A DNA stretch of 12,180 nucleotides from Verrucomicrobia bacterium UBA740 (GCA_002298665.1 DBKW01000007.1:1-12180); one strand, 5' to 3'; shown: positions 6,101 to 12,180, counted from the stretch's first letter. Made by a program: numbers and translations. The notes: generated from the letters alone by a model not told the origin.

Positions 6101-7942
6101 CTGAACGCGCTCGGCGACTTCCCGGGGGCGCGCGACCTGACGCTCACCGCGCGCACGTTCGACGGCCAGAACGTCGTCTGGAACCGCTCCGGCGCGGTCA
6201 AGACGGCGGGACTCAAGCCTGACAATCCGGAAGGCCCCAGCGAGACGCAGCGCCATCTTCTGACGGACTATTCCCTCCCGGACTATCTCTACGACACGAT
6301 CCGCGAGGTCTACGCGCCGCTCCTCGTCTTCCTGGCGGGCGACCCGAAGGACTTCACCAACAAGGACCACGCCTACTTCGCCGGCGAGAAGATCGTGAAG
6401 AGCGTGGTGGCGGTCAACGACCACGTGACGCCGCGCAAGCTGACCTGCCGCTGGAAGCTGCGCTGCGGGAACGACGTCCTCGCGCAGGACGACTTCACCT
6501 TCAAGGTCGCCGCCGGCGGTCTCGAGCGCAAGGCGATCGTCTGCACGGCGCCCGAAACGGCGACGCGGCGGACCGGCCGGCTGGAGATCGAGGTTCTTTC
6601 GGACGGGCGGTGCGTCAAGACGGACGCGATGGACCTGCAGTTCTGGCCGGCGGCGCGCGCGCCGGAATGGTCCGACGTCGCCTGCGCGCTCTACGATCCG
6701 GCCGGGCGCACCGCGCCCGTCCTGAAGGCGGCGGGCTTCCCGTTCCGCCCCGTGGAAGGCCTGGGCGACCTGGGCGAGGCGCGGCTACTGATCGTGGGCA
6801 GCCTCGCGCTGGACGGCACGAACGCGTTTCTGCAGGCGGTTGAGGCTTCCGGCGCGATCGACCGGGGGCTGAAGGTGCTCGTGTTCGAACAAAAGGCGGG
6901 GGCGCTGCCGGGCTTCGAGATGGTCGCCCCCAGCGCGCGCGACGCCTTTGTGCGTCTGCCGGGCAGCCCGTATGTCAAGGGACTTTCGGACGCCGACCTG
7001 CACGACTGGCGCGGCGCGTCGGACGTGATGCCCGCGTTCGTCCTCTCCGACGAGCGCACGCCGCACTATCCGCGGTCCAAGTGGAAATGCGGCAACGGCG
7101 GCATGGTGAGCGGGTATGCGATCAAGAAGCCTTCGCGCGGCAACTTCCGCACGATCGTGGACTGCGGCTTCAACCTCGCCTACGCGTCGCTCCTCGAGTA
7201 CCGCCGCAACCACGGGCTGGTCCTCTTCTGCCAGCTGGACGTCACCGCGCGCTACGGGAAGGATCCCGCCGCCACGCATCTCGTCCACAATCTCCTGCGG
7301 AACATGGGCAACCGCTTCGTGCCGGTCGGGCCCCAGCGGGCGGGGTACGTCGGCGACGACAAGGGCGCGGCGCTTTTGGACAGGCTCGGCGTCTCCTGCC
7401 GCCGCCTGCAGCCCTGGGATCTCTACGGCAACGCCGGCGTGCAGGTTCTGATCGTGGGCGCCGGTCCCGTCGCGAAGGACAAGGAGGACGCCCTCCGTCA
7501 GGTCGTTTCGTGCGTGGAGACCGCGCTATTCCTGCCGGGCGCCCCGCTCGACCTGCTGCCGGAGAAGGTGCAGGCGACGCCGCGGCGCGTCTACCGGGCT
7601 TCCGCCCCCGAAAACGAGCCGGCGTTCGCCGGAATCGCCGCGGCGGACCTCTACTTCCGCACGGCGCGCACCCTGCCGGTCTACACGGGTGCGCCGGACT
7701 GGTTCGCGGCGGCCAAGCCCGCCCTCATGGGACGGCTCGGGAACTGCATCTTGATGCCGCCCGCGCCCGAAAGCGTGGACGGACTCTGGAACGGCGAGAA
7801 GCTTTCGCGCGTCTGGTCCACCATCCTGAACGAGCTGAACGTCGGGCTCGCGGAGGATTCGCGGCTCTTCACGCCCGGGAAGGTCGCGCCCTACGCGGTG
7901 AAGCCCGACCCCTACGACGGCGACGCCTTCCACAACTGGTGA
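3128..7942 (+). CDS. LamG plus glycoside hydrolase family 2-like giant protein, catalytic signature altered
   Basis: Predicted exported protein of 1604 residues. A signal peptide spans residues 1 to about 31 (cleavage near AIA-AEP). A LamG/concanavalin-like module follows at about 33-250 (GTVAFWFKPHW near 98; DDVRIYDTALP near 226). A beta-rich linker leads to a GH2-type jelly roll (about 415-600), an immunoglobulin-like strand region, and a TIM-barrel-like part (about 705-1000). From about 1184 to the end are two alpha/beta segments resembling the glutamine-amidotransferase-like tails of related proteins (GLVLFCQLDVTARYGKDPAA near 1361). The barrel keeps HPSIIMW at 810-816, but the expected Asn-Glu of GH2 enzymes reads TDFNTC, so the acid/base Glu seems absent. 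VVE at 911-913 supplies a candidate nucleophile, E913. The usual GVNRHE motif is replaced by RLRMWTS after N712. It may be a divergent glycosidase or a glycan-binding relative. First gene of the operon; it has no strong SD, only purine-rich GAAAG upstream. Confidence 0.82.
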   Translation: MIEKNRRRARSIWRTVLALGVGLGLGHAIAAEPLYVFPLDGTGEALVRPGAQPEKGIVYGRETWTKGVSGQGLDVRRHAYDQATCFVADALKGFNPQAGTVAFWFKPHWAENEPGGHTIVSGWEKDWKPFRFYMTKNQWGMTDLSVVAPKQVQILKKDIFKKDVWTHIAFTWDAKNDEVVLYVDGKPFAQRKAPGAFSCTSADAVKFALGDGSSDRFKAKTGDGVYDDVRIYDTALPATEIFRLVMDGNAQALEPAAKFPGLDFAFACATNRLAGAAPLVALAPGEGKKTPRLTLSAMGASGRLGLVLETAAGTETLESADTFNLRVPVPTAFTVEDGALVWTLAGAEQGRIPFAGAAGDFAQAFVAPGVRFVPKSKLAKSSFFERRDRIACAPGEAALWDLSDAQRRTDGVRRGVTLNGYWRVQPVDDFTLAPPTGDWRYVRVPGSFRSPLWRLNELKDGKIAPPADVDNYKGKGRTHYRAAWYQRTFGTPENAAGDHIWLNFENLNADTGRVYLNGKQICAFRQDGRKYFTTIPNARRLDVTSLLTADGTPNVLTVYVDRHYTALWKGQLSIGDHNEIALGDVWLETAPGGMFLSTAVALSSYRQKTVTLRARIANPARIRGAARVRFAFARDGQVAYSAERNVVLDGSPEQKVVWTEEWKKPVLWNVETPEVYEMRVTLLDRDRAIDSFPARPFGFREAWVENGEILLNGVPTRLRMWTSPGLTRLRYYYGTPETIGQYVAHIKEINYNAVRFDPLAKFSQVSWPEYLAACDTMGLYNLFPMPPYEDEPLAPYTEDVARFLDVYGGHPSIIMWYTDFNTCSYSWNQDPAKLNDTDYVPAWHKNERARVRQAEKTMRALDPTREIFQHAGGSSGPIFTSMNYQSYGTPLQEQEDWPAQWAARHSRPLMVVETAFPYPAQFMHFDNPKLGSLIPEHAARYFGDAVYGRETDPVPYYSEWTQPVARPMNPNQRALVAAHHLRVVKAWRGYGLNALGDFPGARDLTLTARTFDGQNVVWNRSGAVKTAGLKPDNPEGPSETQRHLLTDYSLPDYLYDTIREVYAPLLVFLAGDPKDFTNKDHAYFAGEKIVKSVVAVNDHVTPRKLTCRWKLRCGNDVLAQDDFTFKVAAGGLERKAIVCTAPETATRRTGRLEIEVLSDGRCVKTDAMDLQFWPAARAPEWSDVACALYDPAGRTAPVLKAAGFPFRPVEGLGDLGEARLLIVGSLALDGTNAFLQAVEASGAIDRGLKVLVFEQKAGALPGFEMVAPSARDAFVRLPGSPYVKGLSDADLHDWRGASDVMPAFVLSDERTPHYPRSKWKCGNGGMVSGYAIKKPSRGNFRTIVDCGFNLAYASLLEYRRNHGLVLFCQLDVTARYGKDPAATHLVHNLLRNMGNRFVPVGPQRAGYVGDDKGAALLDRLGVSCRRLQPWDLYGNAGVQVLIVGAGPVAKDKEDALRQVVSCVETALFLPGAPLDLLPEKVQATPRRVYRASAPENEPAFAGIAAADLYFRTARTLPVYTGAPDWFAAAKPALMGRLGNCILMPPAPESVDGLWNGEKLSRVWSTILNELNVGLAEDSRLFTPGKVAPYAVKPDPYDGDAFHNW

Positions 7943-7987
7943 GACGGCGCGGACAACCCTTTCGAAAACCCTGAACAGCAAGAAAAC

Positions 7988-7991
7988 GGAG
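7988..7991 (+). promoter_or_regulatory. Ribosome binding site GGAG that favours the start at 8001
   Basis: GGAG directly abuts the ATG at 7992 and so cannot serve it, but it lies 9 bases before the in-frame ATG at 8001. This is why the later start is preferred. The protein differs by only three residues and keeps its signal peptide either way. Confidence 0.6.
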
Positions 7992-8000
7992 ATGAAAGCA

Positions 8001-9761
8001 ATGAGAACAGACAGCATGATCCGCGGTGTTTCCGCGGCGGTTTGCGGGCTTTTGCTGACCGCGGCGGAAGCCGGCGAGTTCACGAGCGCGCTTGTGGGAC
8101 GCGTCACCTACACGGATCTGCCCGGGTGGACGGTCTCGGTGGAGACGAAAACGCCCGAGAAGGGCGTGGAACTGTGGGAATTCGCGATGGTCGCGGACAA
8201 GCCGTCCGTCCCCGGGAAGTGGGCGGTTTCCTGCAATTTCCCGCTGAAGGACGTGGTCGGGCGCTGGGCGACGGCGGGCAGCAAGAAGATTCCGCCGGAC
8301 TGGGGCGGCTGGTTCAATTCCTCCCTGTATTCGCAGGCGCCGGTTCTGGCGTATTTCTCCGATTCGAACGAGAACCGCGGCGTGATCGCCTGTTCCGAGG
8401 CGCTTCGCCGCGTGAACTTCCGCATGGGCGTGCACGAGCCTTCGGCGACGTCCTGCTACTGGGCGGAGCTGTTCTCCGAGCCCGAGGCGCCGCTCGGCTC
8501 CTACAAGGTCAGCTTCCGGCTGGATTTCCGTCCGATATTCTACGCGGACGCGATCCGCGGGGCGTTCGCGTGGTTCGGGACGATGCCGGCCTACCGGCCC
8601 GCGGCGGTTCCGGCCGCGGCGTTCGACCCGCTCTATTCGTTCTGGTACTCCTACCACCAGGGCGTGAACACGGCCAACGTCGAGAAGGAATGCGCCGCGG
8701 CCGTCCCCTACGGGATGAAAACGGCGATCATCGACGACGGCTGGCAGACGGACGACAACAGCGGGCGCTACGCCTACTGCGGCGACTGGGAGGTCTCGAC
8801 GAACCGTTTCGCCGATTTCGCCGGCCACATCAAGAAGGTGCAGGAGATGGGCATGAAGTACATGATCTGGTACTCCGTCCCCTACGTGGGCTTCAAGTCG
8901 AAGAATTTCGCCAAGTTCAAGGGCAAATACCTCTACGAGGACCACGGCATGCTGGCGGCGGTTCTGGATCCGCGCTTCCCCGAGGTGCGGGAGTTCCTGA
9001 TCGGCAAATACGAGCAGGCGGTCCGCGACTGGGGCGTGGACGGGCTCAAGCTCGACTTCATCGATTCGTTCGGCTTCCGCGGCGCGGATCCGGCCGTGAA
9101 GGAGGACTACGCCGGGCGGGACATCAAGTCGCTTCCCGAGGCGATCGACCGTCTGATGACGGACGTCAACAAGCGTCTGGCGGCGATCAAGCCCGGGGTG
9201 CTGATCGAATTCCGCCAGTCCTACATCGGACCGGCCATCCTCAAATACGGCAACATGCTGCGCGCGGCGGATTGTCCGATGGACGTGCTTTCCAACCGCA
9301 TCCGCACGCTGGATCTGCGCCTGTCGTGCGGTCCGGCCGCCGTGCATTCGGACATGCTCATGTGGAACATGGACGAGTCGCCCGAGGCGGCGTCCAAGCA
9401 GTTCTGGAACATCCTCTTCTCCGTGCCGCAGATTTCCGTCCGCCTGGAGGAGATTTCCGCCGCGCACCGCGCCAAGCTGCGCGAGATGCTGGACTTCTGG
9501 CTGGCGCACCGCGAGACCATCATGAAGGGCGAGCTGCGCCCGATGCGCCCCGACCTGAACTATCCGATCGTCTATGCCTACGGGAAGGACGAGCAGGTCG
9601 TGGCGGTGTACGACCCGGCGATGGTCGTTGAAGTCGACCGTTCGCGCGGGCCGATCGTCTACATCGTGAACGCGACGGACGCGAAGACGCTTGTCGTGCG
9701 CGAGGGCAAGAACGTGCGCGAGGTCAAGGTCGCGCCGTGCTCCACCTTGCGTCTGGACTGA
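8001..9761 (+). CDS. GH36-type alpha-galactosidase-like secreted glycosidase
   Basis: Predicted secreted enzyme of 586 residues (589 if started at 7992) with a Sec signal peptide of about 25 residues ending near AEAGEF. An N-terminal beta domain covers about 25-205. The TIM barrel follows, with the clan GH-D motifs: FWYSYHQG near 213, IIDDGWQ with D245 and D246, DGLKLDF with D352 as expected nucleophile, and RAADCPMD at 421-428 followed by SNR, where D424 or D428 would be the acid/base. AVHSDMLMWN and VPQISV complete the pattern of the secreted GH36-like enzymes found in Bacteroidetes and Verrucomicrobiota. A C-terminal beta domain closes the protein. The expected reaction is hydrolysis of terminal alpha-linked galactose, possibly N-acetylgalactosamine; exact specificity cannot be read here. 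It lies 58 bases after the GH2-like gene without promoter or terminator, so it is co-transcribed. Confidence 0.85.
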   Translation: MRTDSMIRGVSAAVCGLLLTAAEAGEFTSALVGRVTYTDLPGWTVSVETKTPEKGVELWEFAMVADKPSVPGKWAVSCNFPLKDVVGRWATAGSKKIPPDWGGWFNSSLYSQAPVLAYFSDSNENRGVIACSEALRRVNFRMGVHEPSATSCYWAELFSEPEAPLGSYKVSFRLDFRPIFYADAIRGAFAWFGTMPAYRPAAVPAAAFDPLYSFWYSYHQGVNTANVEKECAAAVPYGMKTAIIDDGWQTDDNSGRYAYCGDWEVSTNRFADFAGHIKKVQEMGMKYMIWYSVPYVGFKSKNFAKFKGKYLYEDHGMLAAVLDPRFPEVREFLIGKYEQAVRDWGVDGLKLDFIDSFGFRGADPAVKEDYAGRDIKSLPEAIDRLMTDVNKRLAAIKPGVLIEFRQSYIGPAILKYGNMLRAADCPMDVLSNRIRTLDLRLSCGPAAVHSDMLMWNMDESPEAASKQFWNILFSVPQISVRLEEISAAHRAKLREMLDFWLAHRETIMKGELRPMRPDLNYPIVYAYGKDEQVVAVYDPAMVVEVDRSRGPIVYIVNATDAKTLVVREGKNVREVKVAPCSTLRLD

Positions 9762-9795
9762 GATATTTCCTGAAAGAAACTAAAAGAAAGGCAGA

Positions 9796-11532
9796 ATGCA
9801 GATGAAACTCGCCTGTATGGCTGCGGTCGCCCTATGCGCGACCGCCCTCGGGGCCGCTCCGTCCGGACCGGTCGATCTCAACGGCAGCTGGGACTTCCGC
9901 TTCGAGGAGGGGAAGTCCATCGAAGAGGTCGCGCGGACCGATTTCGCCGCGACGGACGCGATGTGCGTGCCCGGGTGCTGGGACGCGCTCCCCAAATGGC
10001 GCTTCAAGCGCGGCACGGGGCTGTACCGGCGAACCTTCACGCTCGCGGAACCCGTGGCGAACGCCTGGCTGATCGTGGACGGCATGGGGTTGCGCGGCGA
10101 TTTTCGCCTGGACGGCAAGCCGCTGGGCGTCTGGCCCTATCCGTACGGGCGCCTGGAGATCCCGACCGGACCCCTGGCGGCGGGCGAACATACGCTCTTC
10201 GCCGCGCTGGACAACCGTCCGGACTGGTCGACGATGAAGCTCGCGCGCACGTTCTACGATTTCTACCTTTACGGCGGGTTCTACCACGGCGTTTCGCTGG
10301 CGTTCGACAACCGCCGCCTCTTCGTGCGGACGCGCGACTACCGCACGGGGCTCGTGGAAATCGAGGCCGTGGACTTCGGCAAGGCGGATTTCGACGCGAC
10401 GCTCGTCTTCGACGGCGTCCACGAGGTCCCGGCGACGTTCCGGGGCGGACGCGCGCGCGTGGCGGTTCCGGGCTTCAGGCTGTGGTCGCCCGAGGAGCCG
10501 AATCTGCACACCGTCGCCTTGAAAGCCGCGGGCGAACGCCCCCTGCCGGCGACGCGTTTCGGCATCCGCACGATCGAGGCGCGCGCCAAAAAGCTTTGGC
10601 TTAACGGCAAGGAACTCTTCCTGAAGGGCGTCAACCGGCACGAGCAGAACGTGGAATTCGGTTCGGCGACGAGTCCGTCGCTGATGCTGCGCGACATCCA
10701 GATCATCAAGGGGCTCGGGGCGAACTTCGTGCGGGGGGCGCACTACCAGCAGAATTCGCTTTTCCTCGACATGTGCGACGAGGCGGGGCTGCTCGTCTGG
10801 GAGGAGTCCCTCGGCTGGGGGAACGGCCAGGTCTACACGCGCGACGGCGGCACGATCGACGAATTCAAGGACGCGGCGTTTCGCGCCCAGCAGATCGAGC
10901 AGACGCGGCAGATGGTGCGCGCGAGCTTCAACCATCCTTCCGTCGTCATCTACGCCTTCCTGAACGAATGCGCGAGCGACCGTCCCGAAGGCAAGAGTCT
11001 CATCGACGAACTGATCGAGACGATCCGCAAGGAGGACAGCGGCCGGCTGACGACGTTCGCGTGCAACATCATCGACAAGGACATCGGCAACGCCAACACC
11101 GACCTCGTCGCCATCAACGCCTACCCGGGCACGATCCCCATGACCCCCGGCGACGCGGCTGAACTCAAGCGCCAGGTCAAGGCGCGCTTCGACAGCGCGG
11201 CGCAACGGTTCCGCCGGCTCTATCCGGACAAGCCCATCATGGTCTCCGAGTCGGGCACGAGCGCGGTCTACGGACGCCACGACCCTTACGCCGCGGTCCA
11301 AACGGAGGAGTTCCAGGACGAGTACCTGAAGGACATCTTCGAGGTCCTTTGGGCGAATCCGGACTACGTGGGCTTCGCCATCTGGCAGTTCGCCGACACC
11401 CAGACGCACCACCGGAATTGCGGTCCGCGCGCCGGACGCTTCTGGGGGATGTCCACGGCGGGCATCGTGGACGCGCAGCGCAATCCGAAGAAGTCCTGTG
11501 AGACGGTGAAATACTATTTCTCGCGCAAGTAG
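9796..11532 (+). CDS. Glycoside hydrolase family 2 beta-glycosidase (beta-galactosidase/beta-glucuronidase type)
   Basis: Predicted secreted enzyme of 578 residues with a short Sec signal peptide (MKLACMAAVALCATALGA). Domains follow the GH2 order. A sugar-binding jelly roll covers about 25-170 (LNGSWDFRFEEG, TGLYRRTF), an immunoglobulin-like domain about 170-260, and a TIM barrel about 265-575. Key motifs are intact: FLKGVNRHEQ with N280, R281 and H282; HPSVVIYAFLNE with the acid/base E391; and KPIMVSESG with the nucleophile E485. The end (GFAIWQFADTQT, then GIVDAQRNPKK) resembles beta-glucuronidases, but the NxK motif that binds the glucuronate carboxylate is not visible where the sequence reads WGMSTAGIVD. 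A galactosidase or other beta-glycosidase is therefore as likely. AAAGG (9787-9791) lies 4 bases before the ATG at 9796 and 10 bases before an in-frame ATG at 9802, so 9802 is an equally good start. Last gene of the operon, 34 bases after the GH36-like gene. Confidence 0.88.
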   Translation: MQMKLACMAAVALCATALGAAPSGPVDLNGSWDFRFEEGKSIEEVARTDFAATDAMCVPGCWDALPKWRFKRGTGLYRRTFTLAEPVANAWLIVDGMGLRGDFRLDGKPLGVWPYPYGRLEIPTGPLAAGEHTLFAALDNRPDWSTMKLARTFYDFYLYGGFYHGVSLAFDNRRLFVRTRDYRTGLVEIEAVDFGKADFDATLVFDGVHEVPATFRGGRARVAVPGFRLWSPEEPNLHTVALKAAGERPLPATRFGIRTIEARAKKLWLNGKELFLKGVNRHEQNVEFGSATSPSLMLRDIQIIKGLGANFVRGAHYQQNSLFLDMCDEAGLLVWEESLGWGNGQVYTRDGGTIDEFKDAAFRAQQIEQTRQMVRASFNHPSVVIYAFLNECASDRPEGKSLIDELIETIRKEDSGRLTTFACNIIDKDIGNANTDLVAINAYPGTIPMTPGDAAELKRQVKARFDSAAQRFRRLYPDKPIMVSESGTSAVYGRHDPYAAVQTEEFQDEYLKDIFEVLWANPDYVGFAIWQFADTQTHHRNCGPRAGRFWGMSTAGIVDAQRNPKKSCETVKYYFSRK

Positions 11533-11556
11533 CGCGGGCGATAGGGCAGGGGGAGG

Positions 11557-11600
11557 AAACTCCACGGAGAGAAAAAGAAATCTCCGTGGAGTTTTTCTTA
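11557..11600 (+). terminator. Strong intrinsic terminator of the glycoside hydrolase operon
   Basis: A 14-bp perfect stem (AAACTCCACGGAGA at 11557-11570 with its complement at 11581-11594) encloses a ten-base purine loop. It is followed by a T-rich tail (TTTTTCTT, 11592-11599). It starts 24 bases after the stop codon of the GH2 gene. The A-rich start of the left arm means it could work weakly in the other direction, but no gene is seen there. Confidence 0.92.
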
Positions 11601-11686
11601 AATTCCCGCGGGAAAACCAAACGGGGCCACGGGACGGGGGGGGCTCACGCAGGGAAGCGGAGAACGCAGAGAGGTGGGGCAGGGGG

Positions 11687-11720
11687 TATAATTAACCGTG
11701 TGGAAAATGTAGATAAAGTG
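11687..11720 (+). repeat. Dispersed repeat block, copy 1 (AATTAACCGTGT)
   Basis: AATTAACCGTGT at 11690-11701 recurs exactly at 11991-12002. In both copies it is followed by an A-rich, purine-biased stretch containing AAAATGTAGA, then by a G-run and a CT-rich segment (GTCCTACTCGTCC here). The block is AT-rich compared with its surroundings and comes directly before the 22-bp array. Confidence 0.6.
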
Positions 11721-11749
11721 GAGGGGGCGCGTCCTACTCGTCCTACCCC

Positions 11750-11909
11750 CACCCTGTTGCGCCGGAACGGCGATGGCGTTGCGCCGGAACGGCCACCCTG
11801 TTGCGCCGGAACGGCGATACCGTTGCGCCGGAACGGTGATGGCGTTGCGCCGGAACGGCGATACCGTTGCGCCGGAACGGCCACCCCGTTCTACTGGAAC
11901 CGCCGCGGC
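11750..11909. repeat. 22-bp tandem repeat array, six good copies plus degenerate ends
   Basis: Six 22-bp units lie at 11756-11777, 11778-11799, 11800-11821, 11822-11843, 11844-11865 and 11866-11887. A degenerate seventh is at 11888-11909, and a partial tail CACCCT at 11750-11755. Each unit starts GTTGCGCCGGAACGG. The last six bases come in three forms: GATGGC, GATACC, or CACCC plus T/C. Reading from 11750 the tails run CACCCT, GATGGC, CACCCT, GATACC, GATGGC, GATACC, CACCCC. Each core folds as GCCG-GAA-CGGC, lengthened to 5 bp when the tail begins with G. No cas genes and no unique spacers are present. Confidence 0.92.
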
Positions 11910-11987
11910 CTTCGTTTGTTTTTGGACCGGGCACATGGATATTTTGGTGAGATGCCAGGCGTGGGGTCCAGTTTGTCAAATAGAAAG

Positions 11988-12024
11988 CGTAATTAACCGT
12001 GTAGAGAAAGTAGAAAATGTAGAA
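11988..12024 (+). repeat. Dispersed repeat block, copy 2 (AATTAACCGTGT)
   Basis: Second copy of the AT-rich block: AATTAACCGTGT at 11991-12002, then AGAGAAAGTAG and AAAATGTAGA, then GGGGGCCGTG and the CT-rich TACTCCTCC. Here the block leads into the hairpin pair at 12037-12148 rather than into the 22-bp array. Confidence 0.6.
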
Positions 12025-12036
12025 TGGGGGCCGTGT

Positions 12037-12080
12037 ACTCCTCCAACGGTAGGGGCGGCCAGTCCCCTGCCGCCCGTTTT
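12037..12080 (-). repeat. Hairpin repeat element, inverted copy
   Basis: Read on the minus strand this is AACGGGCGGC, a GC-rich hairpin, CTACC, then ACCGTTGGAGGAGT. The arms GGGCGGC (12053-12059) and GCCGCCC (12069-12075) enclose nine bases. Its outer 14 bases (12037-12050) are the exact reverse complement of 12135-12148, so it is an inverted copy of the element at 12107-12148. Confidence 0.7.
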
Positions 12081-12106
12081 GAATGGGCCATGTGGATCGG
12101 CTAGGC

Positions 12107-12148
12107 GCAACGGGCCGCAGGGACTGCGGCCCCAACCGTTGGAGGAGT
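12107..12148 (+). repeat. Hairpin repeat element, direct copy shared with the left edge
   Basis: GGGCCGCAG (12112-12120), loop GGA, CTGCGGCCC (12124-12132), then CAACC and ACCGTTGGAGGAGT-type flank ending at 12148. The hairpin core plus the following C (12112-12133) is identical to positions 31-52 in the tandem repeat at the left of the window, in the same orientation. Confidence 0.75.
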
Positions 12149-12180
12149 TGGGCGCGTCCCCGTCGGCTAGCCGCGGTGGG

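Larger units (their letters stand above)
11601..12180. other. Repeat-rich region with no credible gene
   Basis: From the terminator to the window end I see only repeats: two AATTAACCGTGT blocks, a 22-bp tandem array and two inverted hairpin elements. Open frames exist on both strands but run through the 22-bp array, whose period is not a multiple of three. They give low-complexity Arg/Pro/Gly peptides and lack ribosome sites. The right edge is still in repeat-like GC-rich sequence. Confidence 0.75.

Noticed and set aside
2870..6424. Very long minus-strand open frame (1184 residues) opposite the GH2-like gene
   Set aside because: It lies antisense to a gene with clear domains. Its product is Arg/Val/Glu low-complexity without signal, motif or ribosome site, as expected from a GC-rich codon shadow.
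7869..11565. Long minus-strand open frames opposite the GH36-like and GH2 genes
   Set aside because: The plus strand carries complete enzyme motifs. The antisense frames show no recognisable domain, start context or signal.
11603..11614. 12-bp palindrome TTCCCGCGGGAA after the terminator
   Set aside because: Palindromes of this length are expected a few times by chance in a 12-kb window, and nothing else supports a role.
11750..11909. CRISPR array
   Set aside because: The units abut with no unique spacers, the variable part is only six bases in three forms, and no cas gene is present.
11586..12135. Open frames on both strands through the right-hand repeats
   Set aside because: The 22-bp period cycles through all frames, the peptides are repeat-derived and low-complexity, and no ribosome site precedes them.

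Overview
The window looks like chromosome of a GC-rich, glycan-degrading bacterium of the Verrucomicrobiota/Planctomycetota superphylum, most likely a Kiritimatiellota-type gut or sediment lineage. The grounds are a short PEP-CTERM sorting tail, a large beta-rich LamG-type secreted protein, a LamG plus GH2-like giant protein, several signal-peptide glycoside hydrolases, weak Shine-Dalgarno sites, and gene borders full of short GC-rich hairpin repeats. The taxonomic call is inference from gene style; there is no rRNA or marker gene here.

Layout. Positions 1-136 hold a 39-bp tandem repeat that can fold into hairpins, followed by a leader without a recognisable promoter. Five genes follow, all on the plus strand: a small PEP-CTERM protein (285-839); a 711-residue secreted beta-rich/LamG-like protein (915-3050); a 1604-residue LamG plus GH2-like protein (3128-7942); a GH36-type alpha-galactosidase-like enzyme (8001-9761, possible start 7992); and a GH2 beta-glycosidase (9796-11532). 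The last three form a tight operon. A sigma70-like promoter with an extended -10 element (3063-3091) lies in front of it and a strong intrinsic terminator (11557-11600) closes it. From 11601 to the end no credible gene is seen. That stretch carries a 22-bp tandem array, a pair of AATTAACCGTGT-containing blocks, and two inverted copies of a hairpin element that belongs to the same family as the tandem repeat at the left edge.

How it fits together. All five proteins begin with Sec-type signal peptides, so the products act outside the cytoplasm. The operon pairs an alpha-galactosidase-like and a beta-galactosidase/glucuronidase-like enzyme, both with intact catalytic residues, with a very large GH2-like protein that appears to lack the usual GH2 acid/base glutamate. 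This suggests an exported machine for a galactose-containing glycan; the substrate cannot be read from the sequence. The two upstream genes are probably cell-surface or matrix proteins and may be a separate unit. The most unusual sites are a 15-bp perfect inverted repeat covering the only SD-like bases of the second gene, the altered catalytic signatures of the GH2-like giant, and the structured repeat families on both flanks. No CRISPR array, RNA gene, transposase or phage gene was found.
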